DNA from: Mesobacillus harenae
GTDB lineage: Bacteria; Bacillota; Bacilli; Bacillales; Cytobacillaceae
Direction of reading: 5' to 3'
NCBI RefSeq assembly: GCF_013343715.1
Contig: NZ_JABUNR010000009.1
Span: 62,001-126,000 of the forward strand
DNA: 64,000 nt
Shown here: positions 42,235 to 50,594 of the stretch, piece by piece
How positions within the stretch are numbered: the stretch's first letter is position 1
Layout: the number at the start of each line of letters is the position of its first letter
Translations under genes and position numbers: made by a program
Notes under the pieces: generated by a model
The model's input: only the letters and a program-made list of their open reading frames with translations
What the model was told of the DNA's origin: nothing
Databases searched by the model: none

Positions 42235-42525
42235 TTACTCTTCGATAGAAAGTAGCTTATAGTAAGATAATAAAAGGGCAAATAGGCCAATCCCGAAAAG
42301 GATGCTACCGGCAAACAAGAAATTATTGGTATAACCTTCTATTACTTTTAGGTATATTGAAGTATCTGCCCCACCTTGTTTGACTAACCAACTCTCAGCA
42401 AGAGATGTCCCGAAATTCACACTGAAAAATAGTAAAATAAATCCAACAGCACTTAATACAGAACCTAGAGCAATTAATCCCATTAATTTATCTTTTGTCA
42501 CTAAATCCCTCCATTCTTTTACCAA
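42235..42525 (-). CDS. Small two-segment membrane protein
   Basis: About 96 residues with two hydrophobic helices (about 18-36 and 70-90). The start is ambiguous: TTG 42525 has GGAGG 5 nt before it, and GTG 42501 has GGAGGG 5 nt before it. No family recognised. Confidence 0.5.
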   Translation of the reverse strand: MVKEWRDLVTKDKLMGLIALGSVLSAVGFILLFFSVNFGTSLAESWLVKQGGADTSIYLKVIEGYTNNFLFAGSILFGIGLFALLLSYYKLLSIEE

Positions 42526-42639
42526 TCCATCCTCCATGAGAAAAGGCTCTTGCTGGAATCGGCTATTAAATTCACGTGGTGTTGCTATCTTTCTATTAGA
42601 GACACAGCCAGATGCCAGGCTAAATACCCATCATGTTTA

Positions 42640-42909
42640 TCAAGCTTTTTGGGCTTTGATTTGGTTTCGTTCCAAGATAGCACCTAGTATTGATAGTCCA
42701 ATTATGTAAGGAACACAGAATAATCCATAACCTGTACCGAAGTCGGTTATATCCGAAGTAACGTATAGATAGATTCCCCACAGGATATAAGCGCCGTATC
42801 CAATGGTGATAGTCGTTAACCACGTCCGTTTCTTGCTGAGTAACGGATAAAGCAGTGGCCCGATTAAAATAATAAGCAGAATGACAGTTTGTGAGAAACT
42901 AATCGACAT
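42640..42909 (-). CDS. Small membrane protein, unknown
   Basis: 89 residues with three membrane helices (about 8-24, 33-52 and 60-80) separated by a SKKRTW basic loop. AGAGG lies 8 nt before the ATG. Family not recognised. Confidence 0.6.
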   Translation of the reverse strand: MSISFSQTVILLIILIGPLLYPLLSKKRTWLTTITIGYGAYILWGIYLYVTSDITDFGTGYGLFCVPYIIGLSILGAILERNQIKAQKA

Positions 42910-43033
42910 AAAAATAACCTCTTTACGGTCTTATAATTTTTTTGAAGCAAGAAAATACTGTTTTTCTTCTCCTCTTTAACATAATTTAACATAATTTCCT
43001 TTATTGTTGTTAAAATTTCTTGTTTTTAAGGTC

Positions 43034-43059
43034 AAAAAATGCTGCCTTAAATGGCAGCA
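43034..43059 (-). terminator. Terminator of the ferritin-like/cupin gene
   Basis: TGCTGCC-TTAAAT-GGCAGCA, then a run of T on the minus strand, 8 bp beyond the stop codon. Confidence 0.85.
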
Positions 43060-43066
43060 CCTTATA

Positions 43067-43981
43067 TCAATGATGGTTTTCTTCAGCCGCCATAGCAATT
43101 GCTTTCGTTTCATGAATAGTTCCATATGGGTGCTGCGGAGGCGCATAGATTGAATAAAGCTTTATTGGCTTGTTGCCGGTATTGATTAAGTTATGCCACT
43201 TGCCAGCAGGTATCACAATTGCATAGTCAGCAAAGGCTTTTTGCTGAAAATCTAATCGATCTTTGCTGTCCCCCATTTGAACAAGTCCTTCTCCTTCTTC
43301 AATACGCAAGAATTGATCCAGGTCTGGGTGGATTTCCAAACCGATGCTTTCTCCAACACCGATACTCATGAGGGTCAATTGCAAATGATCCCCGGTCCAT
43401 AATGCTGTTCGGAACGTATTGTTTTGCGTGGTAACCTTCTCAATATCAACCACAAATGGCTCAGCGCCATAATCTGTTATTCGACTCGAATAATCTTCTT
43501 TTAAATAACTAAAACGTGCTGCATTTTCTTGTTCGCCTGTCAAAGCCCACAAAAAAGCATTTCGAACCTGTGGAAGCTGTGTAAGCAAATAGCTCTTTTG
43601 GTATTCTTGATAACCCTCTATTTCAGCTTCATATGCTTTTTGTAAGCCGCCTCTATAACTGTTGATAGGAGTTTTACTGATATGGTATACAGGCTGTTGC
43701 CCTGTAAGTAAAGAATATAAGTTCGTCAATTGATTTACCTGAACTTTTTTATTTTCCAGGCCTTGAAGTATGGCGTTTTTATGCTGGTGATTTGGTGCTA
43801 AACGTGCTAAGCGATTATAAAGATCAATTGCAGAAGCTTCTCTTTTTACTCCGGATAGGACAGCTTCAGTTACTTCCGGATTGCTTTCTTGACGGTAATT
43901 GGCCATGTAGCCTGGGTGATACATTGGTGTACTAACATTGGCATAATAAGGATATGGATACATCGTTGAAAAATCGTTCAA
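43067..43981 (-). CDS. Ferritin-like plus cupin fusion protein
   Basis: 304 residues. Residues 1-30 are Tyr/Pro/Met-rich (MYPYPYYANVSTPMYHPGYM), as in spore-coat proteins. Residues 35-165 look like a four-helix ferritin-like bundle (VKREASAIDLYNRLARLAPN; YEAEIEGYQEYQKSYLLTQL) with Glu and His at suitable spacing. Residues 195-295 form a cupin (GLEIHPDLDQFLRIEEGEGLVQM, VIPAGKWHNLINTG) with candidate metal ligands. The TTG start follows AGGGG by about 11 nt. No direct partner gene. A redox or spore-surface role is inference. Confidence 0.7.
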   Translation of the reverse strand: MNDFSTMYPYPYYANVSTPMYHPGYMANYRQESNPEVTEAVLSGVKREASAIDLYNRLARLAPNHQHKNAILQGLENKKVQVNQLTNLYSLLTGQQPVYHISKTPINSYRGGLQKAYEAEIEGYQEYQKSYLLTQLPQVRNAFLWALTGEQENAARFSYLKEDYSSRITDYGAEPFVVDIEKVTTQNNTFRTALWTGDHLQLTLMSIGVGESIGLEIHPDLDQFLRIEEGEGLVQMGDSKDRLDFQQKAFADYAIVIPAGKWHNLINTGNKPIKLYSIYAPPQHPYGTIHETKAIAMAAEENHH

Positions 43982-44466
43982 TTAGGTCATTCCCCTCATC
44001 TAATTTACAAAAACATCATATGCCTTTGTATCAGGGAATGTACTTCGGATTTTTGAAAACCACCTAGGTTGGTTAAAATAATACCCCTAGAGCTCATAGC
44101 CTATTATCATATCTGCTATTAATTGGTTTAAAGAGGGACCTTCATTTTTATAATTCGAAAAAATTTGTTAACAGGTTCTTTGAGAAATAATAGCCTCCCT
44201 TTTTCCTGCCTATGTGTGATTCTACACTTCCAGGTGACAGGCACCATCCAATTAATTACCAGTGACAGACGCCAACCATGGTTAATTAAACATCCCTGTT
44301 CGTTATTAGATAAGTCTTCTATTAAAAATCGTATATATTCTCACCGATGAATGTTTGTGAATCATGCACCCGGAAATTTTGGCGCAACACTATTGAATGA
44401 ACGGTAAGTCAGGTACAAACCAAACAATCCATTTATACACCTATGATTTGCGTATATCTTTCCAAA
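43982..44466. other. Intergenic region with degenerate GTGACAGGCACC repeats
   Basis: No gene supported. Two imperfect copies of a CAGGTGACAGGCACCA-type unit lie at 44231-44249 and 44260-44277. The motif is familiar from many Bacillus intergenic regions. Confidence 0.4.
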
Positions 44467-44496
44467 TTGACAAATCTGGGATATTTTCAATATAAT
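44467..44496 (+). promoter_or_regulatory. Consensus sigma-A promoter of the marR gene
   Basis: TTGACA (44467-44472) and TATAAT (44491-44496), both perfect consensus, 18 bp apart, 29 bp before the start codon. The short leader leaves little space for anything but autoregulation at the promoter. Confidence 0.75.
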
Positions 44497-44525
44497 TCGA
44501 ACATTAGCATGATAGGGGGATATGA

Positions 44526-44957
44526 ATGAAATTATCTCTGGCGGACTATATTGGTGTATTTATTCATCAGACTGATTTAACTTTTACCAATTATGTAAAA
44601 AACAAGCTTGCTCCGTACAATTTGGCTCCGGAGCAGAATCTAGTAATGATGATCCTTTTTGAGAAGGATGGAATTACCCAGAATGAACTATCCGAAAAGC
44701 TTATGAAAGATAAAACAAATATTGCACGAATGGTTTCCAGCCTTGAAAGAAAAGGTTTTATTAGAAGAGTTGTAAACGAGCAGGACCGGCGTGCGCTTCA
44801 TTTATATCTTACCGTTGAAGGAAGAGCACTGGGTGATAAGATTATTCCTATATCCGAGGAATTTAACAGCCTGATTCTGGAGGATATTTCGGAAAAAGAA
44901 ATGGCTGAGGTCAAAAGGATCCTAATCAAGATGAAAAATAATCTAACAAAAAGGTAA
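44526..44957 (+). CDS. MarR-family transcriptional regulator
   Basis: 143 residues. The winged HTH is ITQNELSEKLMKDKTNIARMVSSLERKGFIRRVVNEQDRRALHLYLT (about 50-96), with dimer helices at both ends. GGGGG is upstream of the ATG. No obvious target is adjacent on the same strand; the nearest redox genes are the FMN reductase and sodA, convergent on the minus strand. Ligand unknown. Confidence 0.88.
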   Translation: MKLSLADYIGVFIHQTDLTFTNYVKNKLAPYNLAPEQNLVMMILFEKDGITQNELSEKLMKDKTNIARMVSSLERKGFIRRVVNEQDRRALHLYLTVEGRALGDKIIPISEEFNSLILEDISEKEMAEVKRILIKMKNNLTKR

Positions 44958-44984
44958 CAGTCGCTTTTTTCTAGATCTAATAGC

Positions 44985-45115
44985 TATTCGGACAGCTCGA
45001 GCGGGTTTTGCTTCCTTGGTGTCCGAATGCGAGTCCGACTCACCTTTAGCTCGGGAGTTCCCTCAGGTGTCCAAATCTAAAGCTTACCTTAGTTAGCTCT
45101 AGCTGGAAGCCCCAC
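44985..45115. repeat. Degenerate GC-richer intergenic repeat
   Basis: The stretch has several short inverted pieces (GGTGTCCGAATGCGAGTCCG; CTCGGGAGTTCCCTCAGGTGTC) and a base composition unlike its neighbours, reminiscent of the decayed intergenic elements at 30.9 and 32.3 kb. No coding frame. Confidence 0.35.
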
Positions 45116-45155
45116 TACTTTTCCAACACCTTACTTATACAAAACATAAAACTTT

Positions 45156-45186
45156 AAGACCAAATCATATTTGATTTGGTCTTTTT
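45156..45186 (+). terminator. Terminator after marR
   Basis: AAGACCAAATCA-TATT-TGATTTGGTCTT, a 12-bp perfect stem followed by TTT, about 200 bp past marR and 70 bp from the convergent FMN reductase stop. Works on either strand. Confidence 0.75.
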
Positions 45187-45255
45187 ACTGGTTATTTATC
45201 CATACTCCGTCGTGTGCCAGTTATGTGCTTCTCTATACAAAACGAGCTCACTACC

Positions 45256-45798
45256 CTAGTATCTGCTGGAAAGGCTTTTTTGCAGTAAAATCATTTCCTC
45301 GGCAAGGTTTCCGATCCGCGTTTTAACTACTGGAGTGGCGATTTCATTTTGCTCATCAAAATCGGAGTTATGGATAAAGACGTTTCCAAGCGGCACTGTA
45401 CCTTTAAGATAGGTAAGGATTGGCTTTAGTGCATATTCAGGAACAAGATAGTGTTTTTCACTCCCAGCGGTAGTAATCATGCCTGTTACCTTTGATTTAA
45501 ACGAGCCCATCGGAATGTGGTCAAAAAGATTTTTTAGGGGGCCCGGAATTGAAGCCTGATAAACAGGAGTTCCAAATAAAAGTAAATCTGCCGACAAGAT
45601 TGTTGAGATCACTTTTACTGTATCTTCATTGTACTCGCTTAATGGCTTCCCTTTTACGAATTCCACCTCGTAATTACGTAAATCAACCAGCTCTGTCTCA
45701 ATTTCCGGATCCACAGATTTGGCCGCATTTAATACTTCCTCGACCGCATTGGCAGTTTTGGCGCCAAGCAGCGATCCTGCAACACCTACAAGTTTCAT
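45256..45798 (-). CDS. NADPH-dependent FMN reductase family protein
   Basis: 180 residues, flavodoxin-like. LVGVAGSLLGAKTANAVEEVL starts the fold; FGTPVYQASIPGPLKNLFDHI is the family signature around the flavin. It reduces flavins or quinones with NAD(P)H. AGGAGG lies 6 nt before the ATG. It lies downstream of sodA, beyond the sodA terminator. Confidence 0.85.
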   Translation of the reverse strand: MKLVGVAGSLLGAKTANAVEEVLNAAKSVDPEIETELVDLRNYEVEFVKGKPLSEYNEDTVKVISTILSADLLLFGTPVYQASIPGPLKNLFDHIPMGSFKSKVTGMITTAGSEKHYLVPEYALKPILTYLKGTVPLGNVFIHNSDFDEQNEIATPVVKTRIGNLAEEMILLQKSLSSRY

Positions 45799-45816
45799 TT
45801 TACTTCCTCCTCATTA

Positions 45817-45844
45817 AATAAGGTGCCACAAAGGGCACCTTATT
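45817..45844 (-). terminator. sodA terminator
   Basis: AATAAGGTGCC-ACAAAG-GGCACCTTATT, an 11-bp perfect stem, 13 bp beyond the sodA stop codon and just before the next gene's ribosome-binding site. Some read-through into the FMN reductase gene is possible. Confidence 0.75.
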
Positions 45845-45857
45845 CATTCACAACAAT

Positions 45858-46475
45858 TTATTTTTGTGCGTTTTCGAATTTTTCTGCTACAGAATCCCAG
45901 TTAATGATATTGAAGAAGCTTGCAATATAATCAGGACGTCTGTTTTGGTAGTTCAGGTAGTAAGCGTGCTCCCAAACATCCAGTCCCAGGATGGCAGTCT
46001 TGCCTTCCATGATTGGGTTATCCTGGTTTGGCGTACTTGTAATTTCAACCTTGCCGTCTTCACCTGCAATCAGCCAGGCCCAGCCAGAACCAAAACGAGT
46101 GGTTGCAGCTGCTGAGAATTCTTTTTTAAAGCTGTCAAAGCTGCCAAATGCATCATTGATTGCTGCTTCTAGTTTGCCTGCAGGCGCATTGTTTTCTTTA
46201 CCAGGAGCGATGACTTCCCAGAACAAGCTGTGATTTAAGTGGCCGCCGCCATTATTTCTGACAGCAGTTCTGATTGCTTCAGGAACAGCGTCCAGGTTTC
46301 CAAGCAGTTCTTCAAGAGTTTTTTCCTGAAGATCAGCCTTGCCTTCAAGTGCTGCATTCAGGTTGTTTACGTATGTTTGATGGTGCTTGCCGTGATGGAT
46401 CTCCATTGTTGTTTGGTCAATGTGTGGCTCTAGTGCGTTAAAACCATACTTTAAAGTTGGAAGTGAATAAGTCAT
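45858..46475 (-). CDS. sodA: Manganese/iron superoxide dismutase
   Basis: 205 residues, full length. Metal ligands are His-27 ([13 protein letters not shown]), His in [12 protein letters not shown], and Asp and His in [27 protein letters not shown] and GSGWAWL are conserved active-site segments. It converts superoxide to peroxide and oxygen in the cytoplasm; the Gln/Gly signature and Bacillus context favour manganese. GGGGGAT precedes the ATG. A TATAC-N6-GTATA box lies 30 bp upstream, shared in form with the divergent SufR-like regulator. Confidence 0.95.
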   Translation of the reverse strand: MTYSLPTLKYGFNALEPHIDQTTMEIHHGKHHQTYVNNLNAALEGKADLQEKTLEELLGNLDAVPEAIRTAVRNNGGGHLNHSLFWEVIAPGKENNAPAGKLEAAINDAFGSFDSFKKEFSAAATTRFGSGWAWLIAGEDGKVEITSTPNQDNPIMEGKTAILGLDVWEHAYYLNYQNRRPDYIASFFNIINWDSVAEKFENAQK

Positions 46476-46504
46476 TATGTAATCCCCCTAAAATTTTATC
46501 TTTT

Positions 46505-46520
46505 TATACTTTTTGGTATA
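46505..46520. promoter_or_regulatory. TATAC-N6-GTATA box 1 (sodA side)
   Basis: TATAC-TTTTTG-GTATA, a perfect 5+5 bp inverted repeat, 30 bp before the sodA start codon. Same format as the boxes at 46590 and 50202. Candidate operator of the regulator encoded at 46655. Confidence 0.55.
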
Positions 46521-46589
46521 ATAAGTATAAGTAAATAATATAAGTTCCTTTCTCTAAAATCAAATGATTTGCTTGCCATGTTAAGAATT

Positions 46590-46605
46590 TATACTTTATG
46601 GTATA
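46590..46605. promoter_or_regulatory. TATAC-N6-GTATA box 2 (regulator side)
   Basis: TATAC-TTTATG-GTATA, overlapping TATAAT (46602-46607), the likely -10 of the plus-strand regulator gene. Occupation would block that promoter, so autorepression is plausible. Confidence 0.55.
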
Positions 46606-46654
46606 ATTAATATATTATTTTTAAGATTTTCTCCACCAGATTGGAGGTTTTAAT

Positions 46655-47287
46655 ATGAAGGCACTTCAAAAGAACACTAAAGACCGGATTATGAAGCTTT
46701 TAAAAAAAGAAGGATCCCTGACAGTCAATGATTTAACCGATCGTCTCGAAATTACCCATATGGCGGTTAGGAAACACTTGATCCGTCTTGAAAAAGATGG
46801 CCTAATTCTGTCAAAGTCCATCAAACAGCCAATGGGAAGGCCTCTTCAAAGATACTCGCTTGCGGGGAAAGCACAAGAGCATTTCCCTAAAAATTATGAA
46901 GCAATCTCTGTAGAATTTCTCCATGATATAAAGGAGCTCCACGGAGAAAAGTCGGTGGAAGTTCTATTTAAAAACAGAGAAGAACGCCTCACTCATGAAT
47001 ACAGCACCAGGTTGGCTAAAAAGTCTACCCAAGCTGAAAAGCTTTCCGAGCTGACAAATATCCAGAACGAAAAAGGTTATATGGCAGAGTTGTCACAGGT
47101 GGATGAAAACACCTACGAATTGACGGAGTATAACTGCCCGATCTTCTCAGTTGCTAAGGATTTCAAAGTTGCCTGTCATTGTGAGACGGAGCTTTTTAAA
47201 AACATCCTTGGCACCGAGCAAATCAATAGAACCTTCTGCCAAACCGATGGAGATACCCACTGCAAGTTTTTATTTAAAATAAAATGA
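46655..47287 (+). CDS. SufR-like winged-HTH regulator with a Cys cluster
   Basis: 210 residues. The N-terminal winged helix (about 5-70: LTVNDLTDRLEITHMAVRKHLIRLEKDGLI, GRPLQRYSL) is DeoR/ArsR-like as in SufR. The C-terminal Cys-161, Cys-174, Cys-176, Cys-195 and Cys-203 suggest an Fe-S cluster, the ligand type known for SufR. GGAGG before the ATG. Divergent from sodA with two palindromic boxes in between, so it probably links Fe-S or superoxide status to sodA expression. That last point is inference. Confidence 0.85.
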   Translation: MKALQKNTKDRIMKLLKKEGSLTVNDLTDRLEITHMAVRKHLIRLEKDGLILSKSIKQPMGRPLQRYSLAGKAQEHFPKNYEAISVEFLHDIKELHGEKSVEVLFKNREERLTHEYSTRLAKKSTQAEKLSELTNIQNEKGYMAELSQVDENTYELTEYNCPIFSVAKDFKVACHCETELFKNILGTEQINRTFCQTDGDTHCKFLFKIK

Positions 47288-47316
47288 GGAGCATACCGGG
47301 TATGCTCCCCTTTTTT
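47288..47316. terminator. Terminator between convergent genes
   Basis: GGAGCATAC-CGG-GTATGCTCC followed by CCTTTTTT on the plus strand, right after the regulator stop codon. The other strand may use it for the gene at 47330. Confidence 0.85.
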
Positions 47317-47329
47317 ATGGGCTTGTCAA

Positions 47330-47674
47330 CTACCTGTCCTTTTTAATTAAATCTATAATACATTCTGGGTTTGTATACACGTTAAAATAGTTTACCCTAT
47401 ATCTACTGATCCAGTTGTTAATATCCTGCTCTTCCTTAGAGCGGCTGTAGAGGATAAACTTGTGCTTGTCCGAAAATTCGTCCAGCAGTTTCTCGCTTGT
47501 TACAAGCCCAGTATCTAAAAGCACTACCATTCTGTCGAGGTGTTCCAACGCTTTTAGTGCCCCATCATGATCCATGTCCCTGCTGAAAATCCTGATTTTT
47601 TCTTCAGTCTCAAGCAAAATGGTTAAGCTTTTTTGAACATGCTGGTTTTCTGACAGAATAACCACGTCAACCAT
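47330..47674 (-). CDS. Response-regulator-like receiver domain protein, degenerate
   Basis: 114 residues with a CheY-like alpha/beta pattern: VDVVILSENQHVQKSLTILL, then DRMVVLLDTGLVTSEKLLDE, where the phospho-acceptor Asp aligns with LLD. The usual acidic pair near the N-terminus is replaced (SEN), so phosphorylation is doubtful. GGAGGAG precedes the ATG. No output domain. Function unknown. Confidence 0.6.
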   Translation of the reverse strand: MVDVVILSENQHVQKSLTILLETEEKIRIFSRDMDHDGALKALEHLDRMVVLLDTGLVTSEKLLDEFSDKHKFILYSRSKEEQDINNWISRYRVNYFNVYTNPECIIDLIKKDR

Positions 47675-47779
47675 CGGGCGGCTCCTCCTTTATGTTTAAT
47701 ATCACTGTTGAATCGCTTAAAAAAGCTGAGATGGGAATACCGCCCGTAAAAGTTTAATAGAATTGCCGTCAAAGATAGA

Positions 47780-48334
47780 CTATTTAATCCACTTCGTTAC
47801 TGGCCCGAACGGTTTCCGCTTACCATCGGGCAGCTCCCTTTTCGGGTAGCCGATATAAAGGAAACCTAGCACTTCTCCTTTTTCAGAGATACCGAAAAAT
47901 TCCTTCATTAACGGGTCATACATCGGTTTTCCAGTTCTCCAAAACGATGCAAGCCCCATGCTGTGAGCTGCCAGCAGCATATTTTGAATACAAGCGTATA
48001 CTGCACCATACTCTTCAATTTCAATCGCCTTAGGATTTGTACTTGGTTCGACAGCAACAGTAATAATTACCGGAGCCCGGAATGGTTTTTCGAGGATCTT
48101 TTCGAGCTTTTTCTGGTCATTTTCACCGTTCTTTATAGCAATCCTGTACAGAACATTCCCCAGCTTTTTCCTCCCATCCCCAGTTAGAACAGCAAACCTC
48201 CAGGGTTCTGTTTGGAAGTGACTGGGCGCCCATGTTCCAACTTCCAAGATCTGCTCAATCACCTCTTCAGGGACCAATTCATCCTTCACAAGTCCAAAGC
48301 TTCGCCGTGTTTTAATAGCTGTCAATACATCCAT
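47780..48334 (-). CDS. Nitroreductase family protein
   Basis: 184 residues. TRRSFGLVKDELVPEEVIEQ and GTWAPSHFQTEPWRFAVL are the FMN-binding nitroreductase hallmarks; ASFWRTGKP and LGFLYIGYPKR follow. It acts as an NAD(P)H-dependent FMN oxidoreductase on nitro compounds or quinones. AGGAGGTG precedes the ATG. It lies 33 nt after the pirin gene and is probably co-transcribed with it. Confidence 0.88.
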   Translation of the reverse strand: MDVLTAIKTRRSFGLVKDELVPEEVIEQILEVGTWAPSHFQTEPWRFAVLTGDGRKKLGNVLYRIAIKNGENDQKKLEKILEKPFRAPVIITVAVEPSTNPKAIEIEEYGAVYACIQNMLLAAHSMGLASFWRTGKPMYDPLMKEFFGISEKGEVLGFLYIGYPKRELPDGKRKPFGPVTKWIK

Positions 48335-48367
48335 CTAAAACACCTCCTAAGAATATAAATTAGTGGG

Positions 48368-49234
48368 TTATACTGCCGGAGGTCCAAACTTTCCAAGTTG
48401 GAAATCACGGTAGGCCTGCTGTATTTCCCCCATTGTATTCATCACAAATGGTCCGTAGGGAACAATCTCTTCCTTAATCGGAACACCAGAATAAACTAGT
48501 ACCTTTGATCGACGGCTGTTCGCCTTTATGACAAGCTCACTCGTAATATTCTCATTCCCTCCATCATTAAAGGTTAACGTGCCGACCCCATGTTTTTTCA
48601 AATTTACCTTATCCGCCCCAAAATCCATATCTCCAGATAGCACATAAACGAAGGCATTGTGGTTTTCAGGAAGTTTATGGATATATTTGGAACCTTCATT
48701 CATGGTGATTTCGGATAGTGTGATTGGGACAAGGGAATCAAGCGGCCCTTTCACACCGGCGACGTCTCCAGAAAATACTTTTACAGATCCCCCTTCAAAT
48801 TGAACAGAAGGAGCATCCTCACTATAAATATTCTGGTACTTCGTTTCTGTATTCTTCAGGTGCTTCGGCAAGTTCAGCCATAATTGCAGTGTGTGAGCGA
48901 TATCCTGATCAACTCCCTCTTCTGCATGCCTTGCCGCCCATCCAGCATTCATATACTGAATATCACCAGGTTCAAGAATGTCTCTCCCCCCTGCATTGTC
49001 AATGTGCTCAAGCCTTCCATCCACCACATATGTTACCGTTTGGAAGCCCCTGTGCGGGTGATCGGAAAACGTTCCGCGCTTGAACCAATCCTCGGCCATT
49101 AAGATAAACGGGTCAAAATCCTTCCATCGATTAACAGGGAGGATCCACCCCTTTTGGATGGATGGGAAGCCGGCCTCCTCATATTTCACATACCAATGAT
49201 CTTTAACATTTCTTACGAAAAACTGTTGCTTCAT
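48368..49234 (-). CDS. Pirin family protein
   Basis: 288 residues, bicupin. The first cupin carries the iron-binding His set in FSDHPHRGFQTVTYVVDGRLEHID and DIQYMNAGWAARHAEEG; the second is ETELVIKANS-like at about 185-240. Bacterial pirins include quercetin dioxygenases and redox regulators. AGGAGTGACGG precedes the ATG. First gene of a pair with the nitroreductase, suggesting an oxidative or aromatic-stress role. Confidence 0.88.
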   Translation of the reverse strand: MKQQFFVRNVKDHWYVKYEEAGFPSIQKGWILPVNRWKDFDPFILMAEDWFKRGTFSDHPHRGFQTVTYVVDGRLEHIDNAGGRDILEPGDIQYMNAGWAARHAEEGVDQDIAHTLQLWLNLPKHLKNTETKYQNIYSEDAPSVQFEGGSVKVFSGDVAGVKGPLDSLVPITLSEITMNEGSKYIHKLPENHNAFVYVLSGDMDFGADKVNLKKHGVGTLTFNDGGNENITSELVIKANSRRSKVLVYSGVPIKEEIVPYGPFVMNTMGEIQQAYRDFQLGKFGPPAV

Positions 49235-49547
49235 ATACCGTCACTCCTTTTTATTAATGCTTTTTATTTACTTTTATGCCTAAATTAAGCCACATCTTGT
49301 AGTAGGAACTAGACGTAGTGGGCAGGACTTGAAATAGTCTCTTGCTTATTAACGAATCAAACTTCTTCTTCCGGCACTTCATTTATCTGAAAAAGCATAT
49401 CCAGTTCAACTGGTAACAGCAACATGGTTAGTAATATGCAAAATAAAGAATTGTACCTTTCATATTTAAAGCCTTAGTACGGCTGCTTTATTCGGGAAAA
49501 TTAACCAACTTTAAATACGCAATAGGGTTCATCTCATCGACCTTTAT

Positions 49548-49793
49548 TTAAGCAAATACAGCCAGTTCAGCTTCAACCTGCTGTTTAATCAGCTCAAGGC
49601 ATTCTTCGTTTGTTTTTGCAAAAATTCGCTTGCCATTCACAATCGCATACGGCCTTTTGGCACACATCCCACAGAATGAAAGGCAGCTGCTTTCGATCAC
49701 AGCAACTTCTGGGTATTCTGATTCCAAAATCTCTTCCAGCTGAATTTCCGTAATCAAACTGCCATCACAAATTTCCACTACAACTATACCCAT
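49548..49793 (-). CDS. DUF1450 family protein (YuzB-like, thioredoxin-like ferredoxin fold)
   Basis: 81 residues. VVEICDGSL at the start and ESSCLSFCGMCAKRPYAIVNG in the middle give four Cys in the DUF1450 pattern, compatible with a 2Fe-2S or thiol site. GGAGGA precedes the ATG. Function unknown; the redox neighbourhood fits. Confidence 0.8.
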   Translation of the reverse strand: MGIVVVEICDGSLITEIQLEEILESEYPEVAVIESSCLSFCGMCAKRPYAIVNGKRIFAKTNEECLELIKQQVEAELAVFA

Positions 49794-49878
49794 GTACTTT
49801 CCTCCTATCCTTGTGTATTATTGCTTTCCAAACTAAGTGGTGTAAAAAATGAACAAAAATTAATCAGGCATTGAAGCC

Positions 49879-50152
49879 TCAAGCAAAGTATCTCTCCATG
49901 GTATCTTCAAGAAGTTCAATTATATCTATATCGCTAAAAAATCCATTTACATATTTAATTCCCGCGTGGTGTTTCTGTTTTCCTTCCAAGTAAAATACCT
50001 CAGCCTCTCCTTTGAATGTCTAGGAAACCCCATTGTTACTATCAATCTGAAAAGCTACGCAGCTTCCATTCATCATGCTTAAAATCCTTGCAAACGGTTC
50101 CCCGTTAATTAATAGGTCTTCTGAGCCTGTTTTTCTGAACAGTTTTTAACAT
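49879..50152 (-). pseudogene. Decayed gene of about 90 codons downstream of a TATAC box
   Basis: ATG 50152 with GGAAGG upstream reads MLKTV, then needs a frameshift to join LFRKTGSEDLLINGEPFARI and LSMMNGSCVAFQIDSNNGVS. A TAG at 50022-50020 interrupts, after which TFKGEAEVFYLEGKQKHHAG and VNGFFSDIDIIELLEDTMER run to TGA at 49881. Family not recognised. It lies 50 bp downstream of the third TATAC-N6-GTATA box, so it was probably under the same control as sodA. Confidence 0.5.
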
Positions 50153-50201
50153 AAGCCTTCCTTTTGTTAAAATATGTTGTCATAGCAACCATTTTAGTTT
50201 T

Positions 50202-50217
50202 TATACTAAAAAGTATA
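50202..50217. promoter_or_regulatory. TATAC-N6-GTATA box 3
   Basis: TATAC-TAAAAA-GTATA; the symmetry extends outward with T/A runs (TTTTATACT and AGTATAAAA). Same arms and spacing as boxes 1 and 2 near sodA. It lies 50 bp before the decayed minus-strand gene. Confidence 0.5.
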
Positions 50218-50594
50218 AAAACATGTCTATATTAGACCATATTCACAGAAGAAATGCAATCTTAGAAGTTTGGTGCTAGATCTAATAAAAAAATGAATAT
50301 GATTTGGCTATCAACTAATTGACAACCAATCGAGAGATGAATGTTGGTGTTATGTTGAATATCCAACATCTAGTTCATCCCCAAAAGCTTGATATTTATG
50401 ACATGCTTATATCCCAATTCATCCTTGAAGGTAACAAGCTCCAACCTGCCATGTATAAAGTCATTAACTTGGTACATGCATTTTCCAAGTTGTGCTCCTT
50501 TGTCAACTTTTACTCTTCTCTTATATACGCCGTGACCTTAAGTTATTTAAGACATATTATGTACAAGTCCTATTACAAAGGGGGGAACAAAAGA
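50218..50594. other. Leader region of the epimerase operon
   Basis: About 380 bp. A frame in phase with the epimerase is open from 50319 but has no ribosome-binding site and non-homologous residues, so it is treated as leader. A possible sigma-K type promoter is AC at 50535-50536 and CATATTATG from 50553, 16 bp apart (consensus AC, CATAnnnTA). If true, the operon is expressed in the mother cell. Confidence 0.3.
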
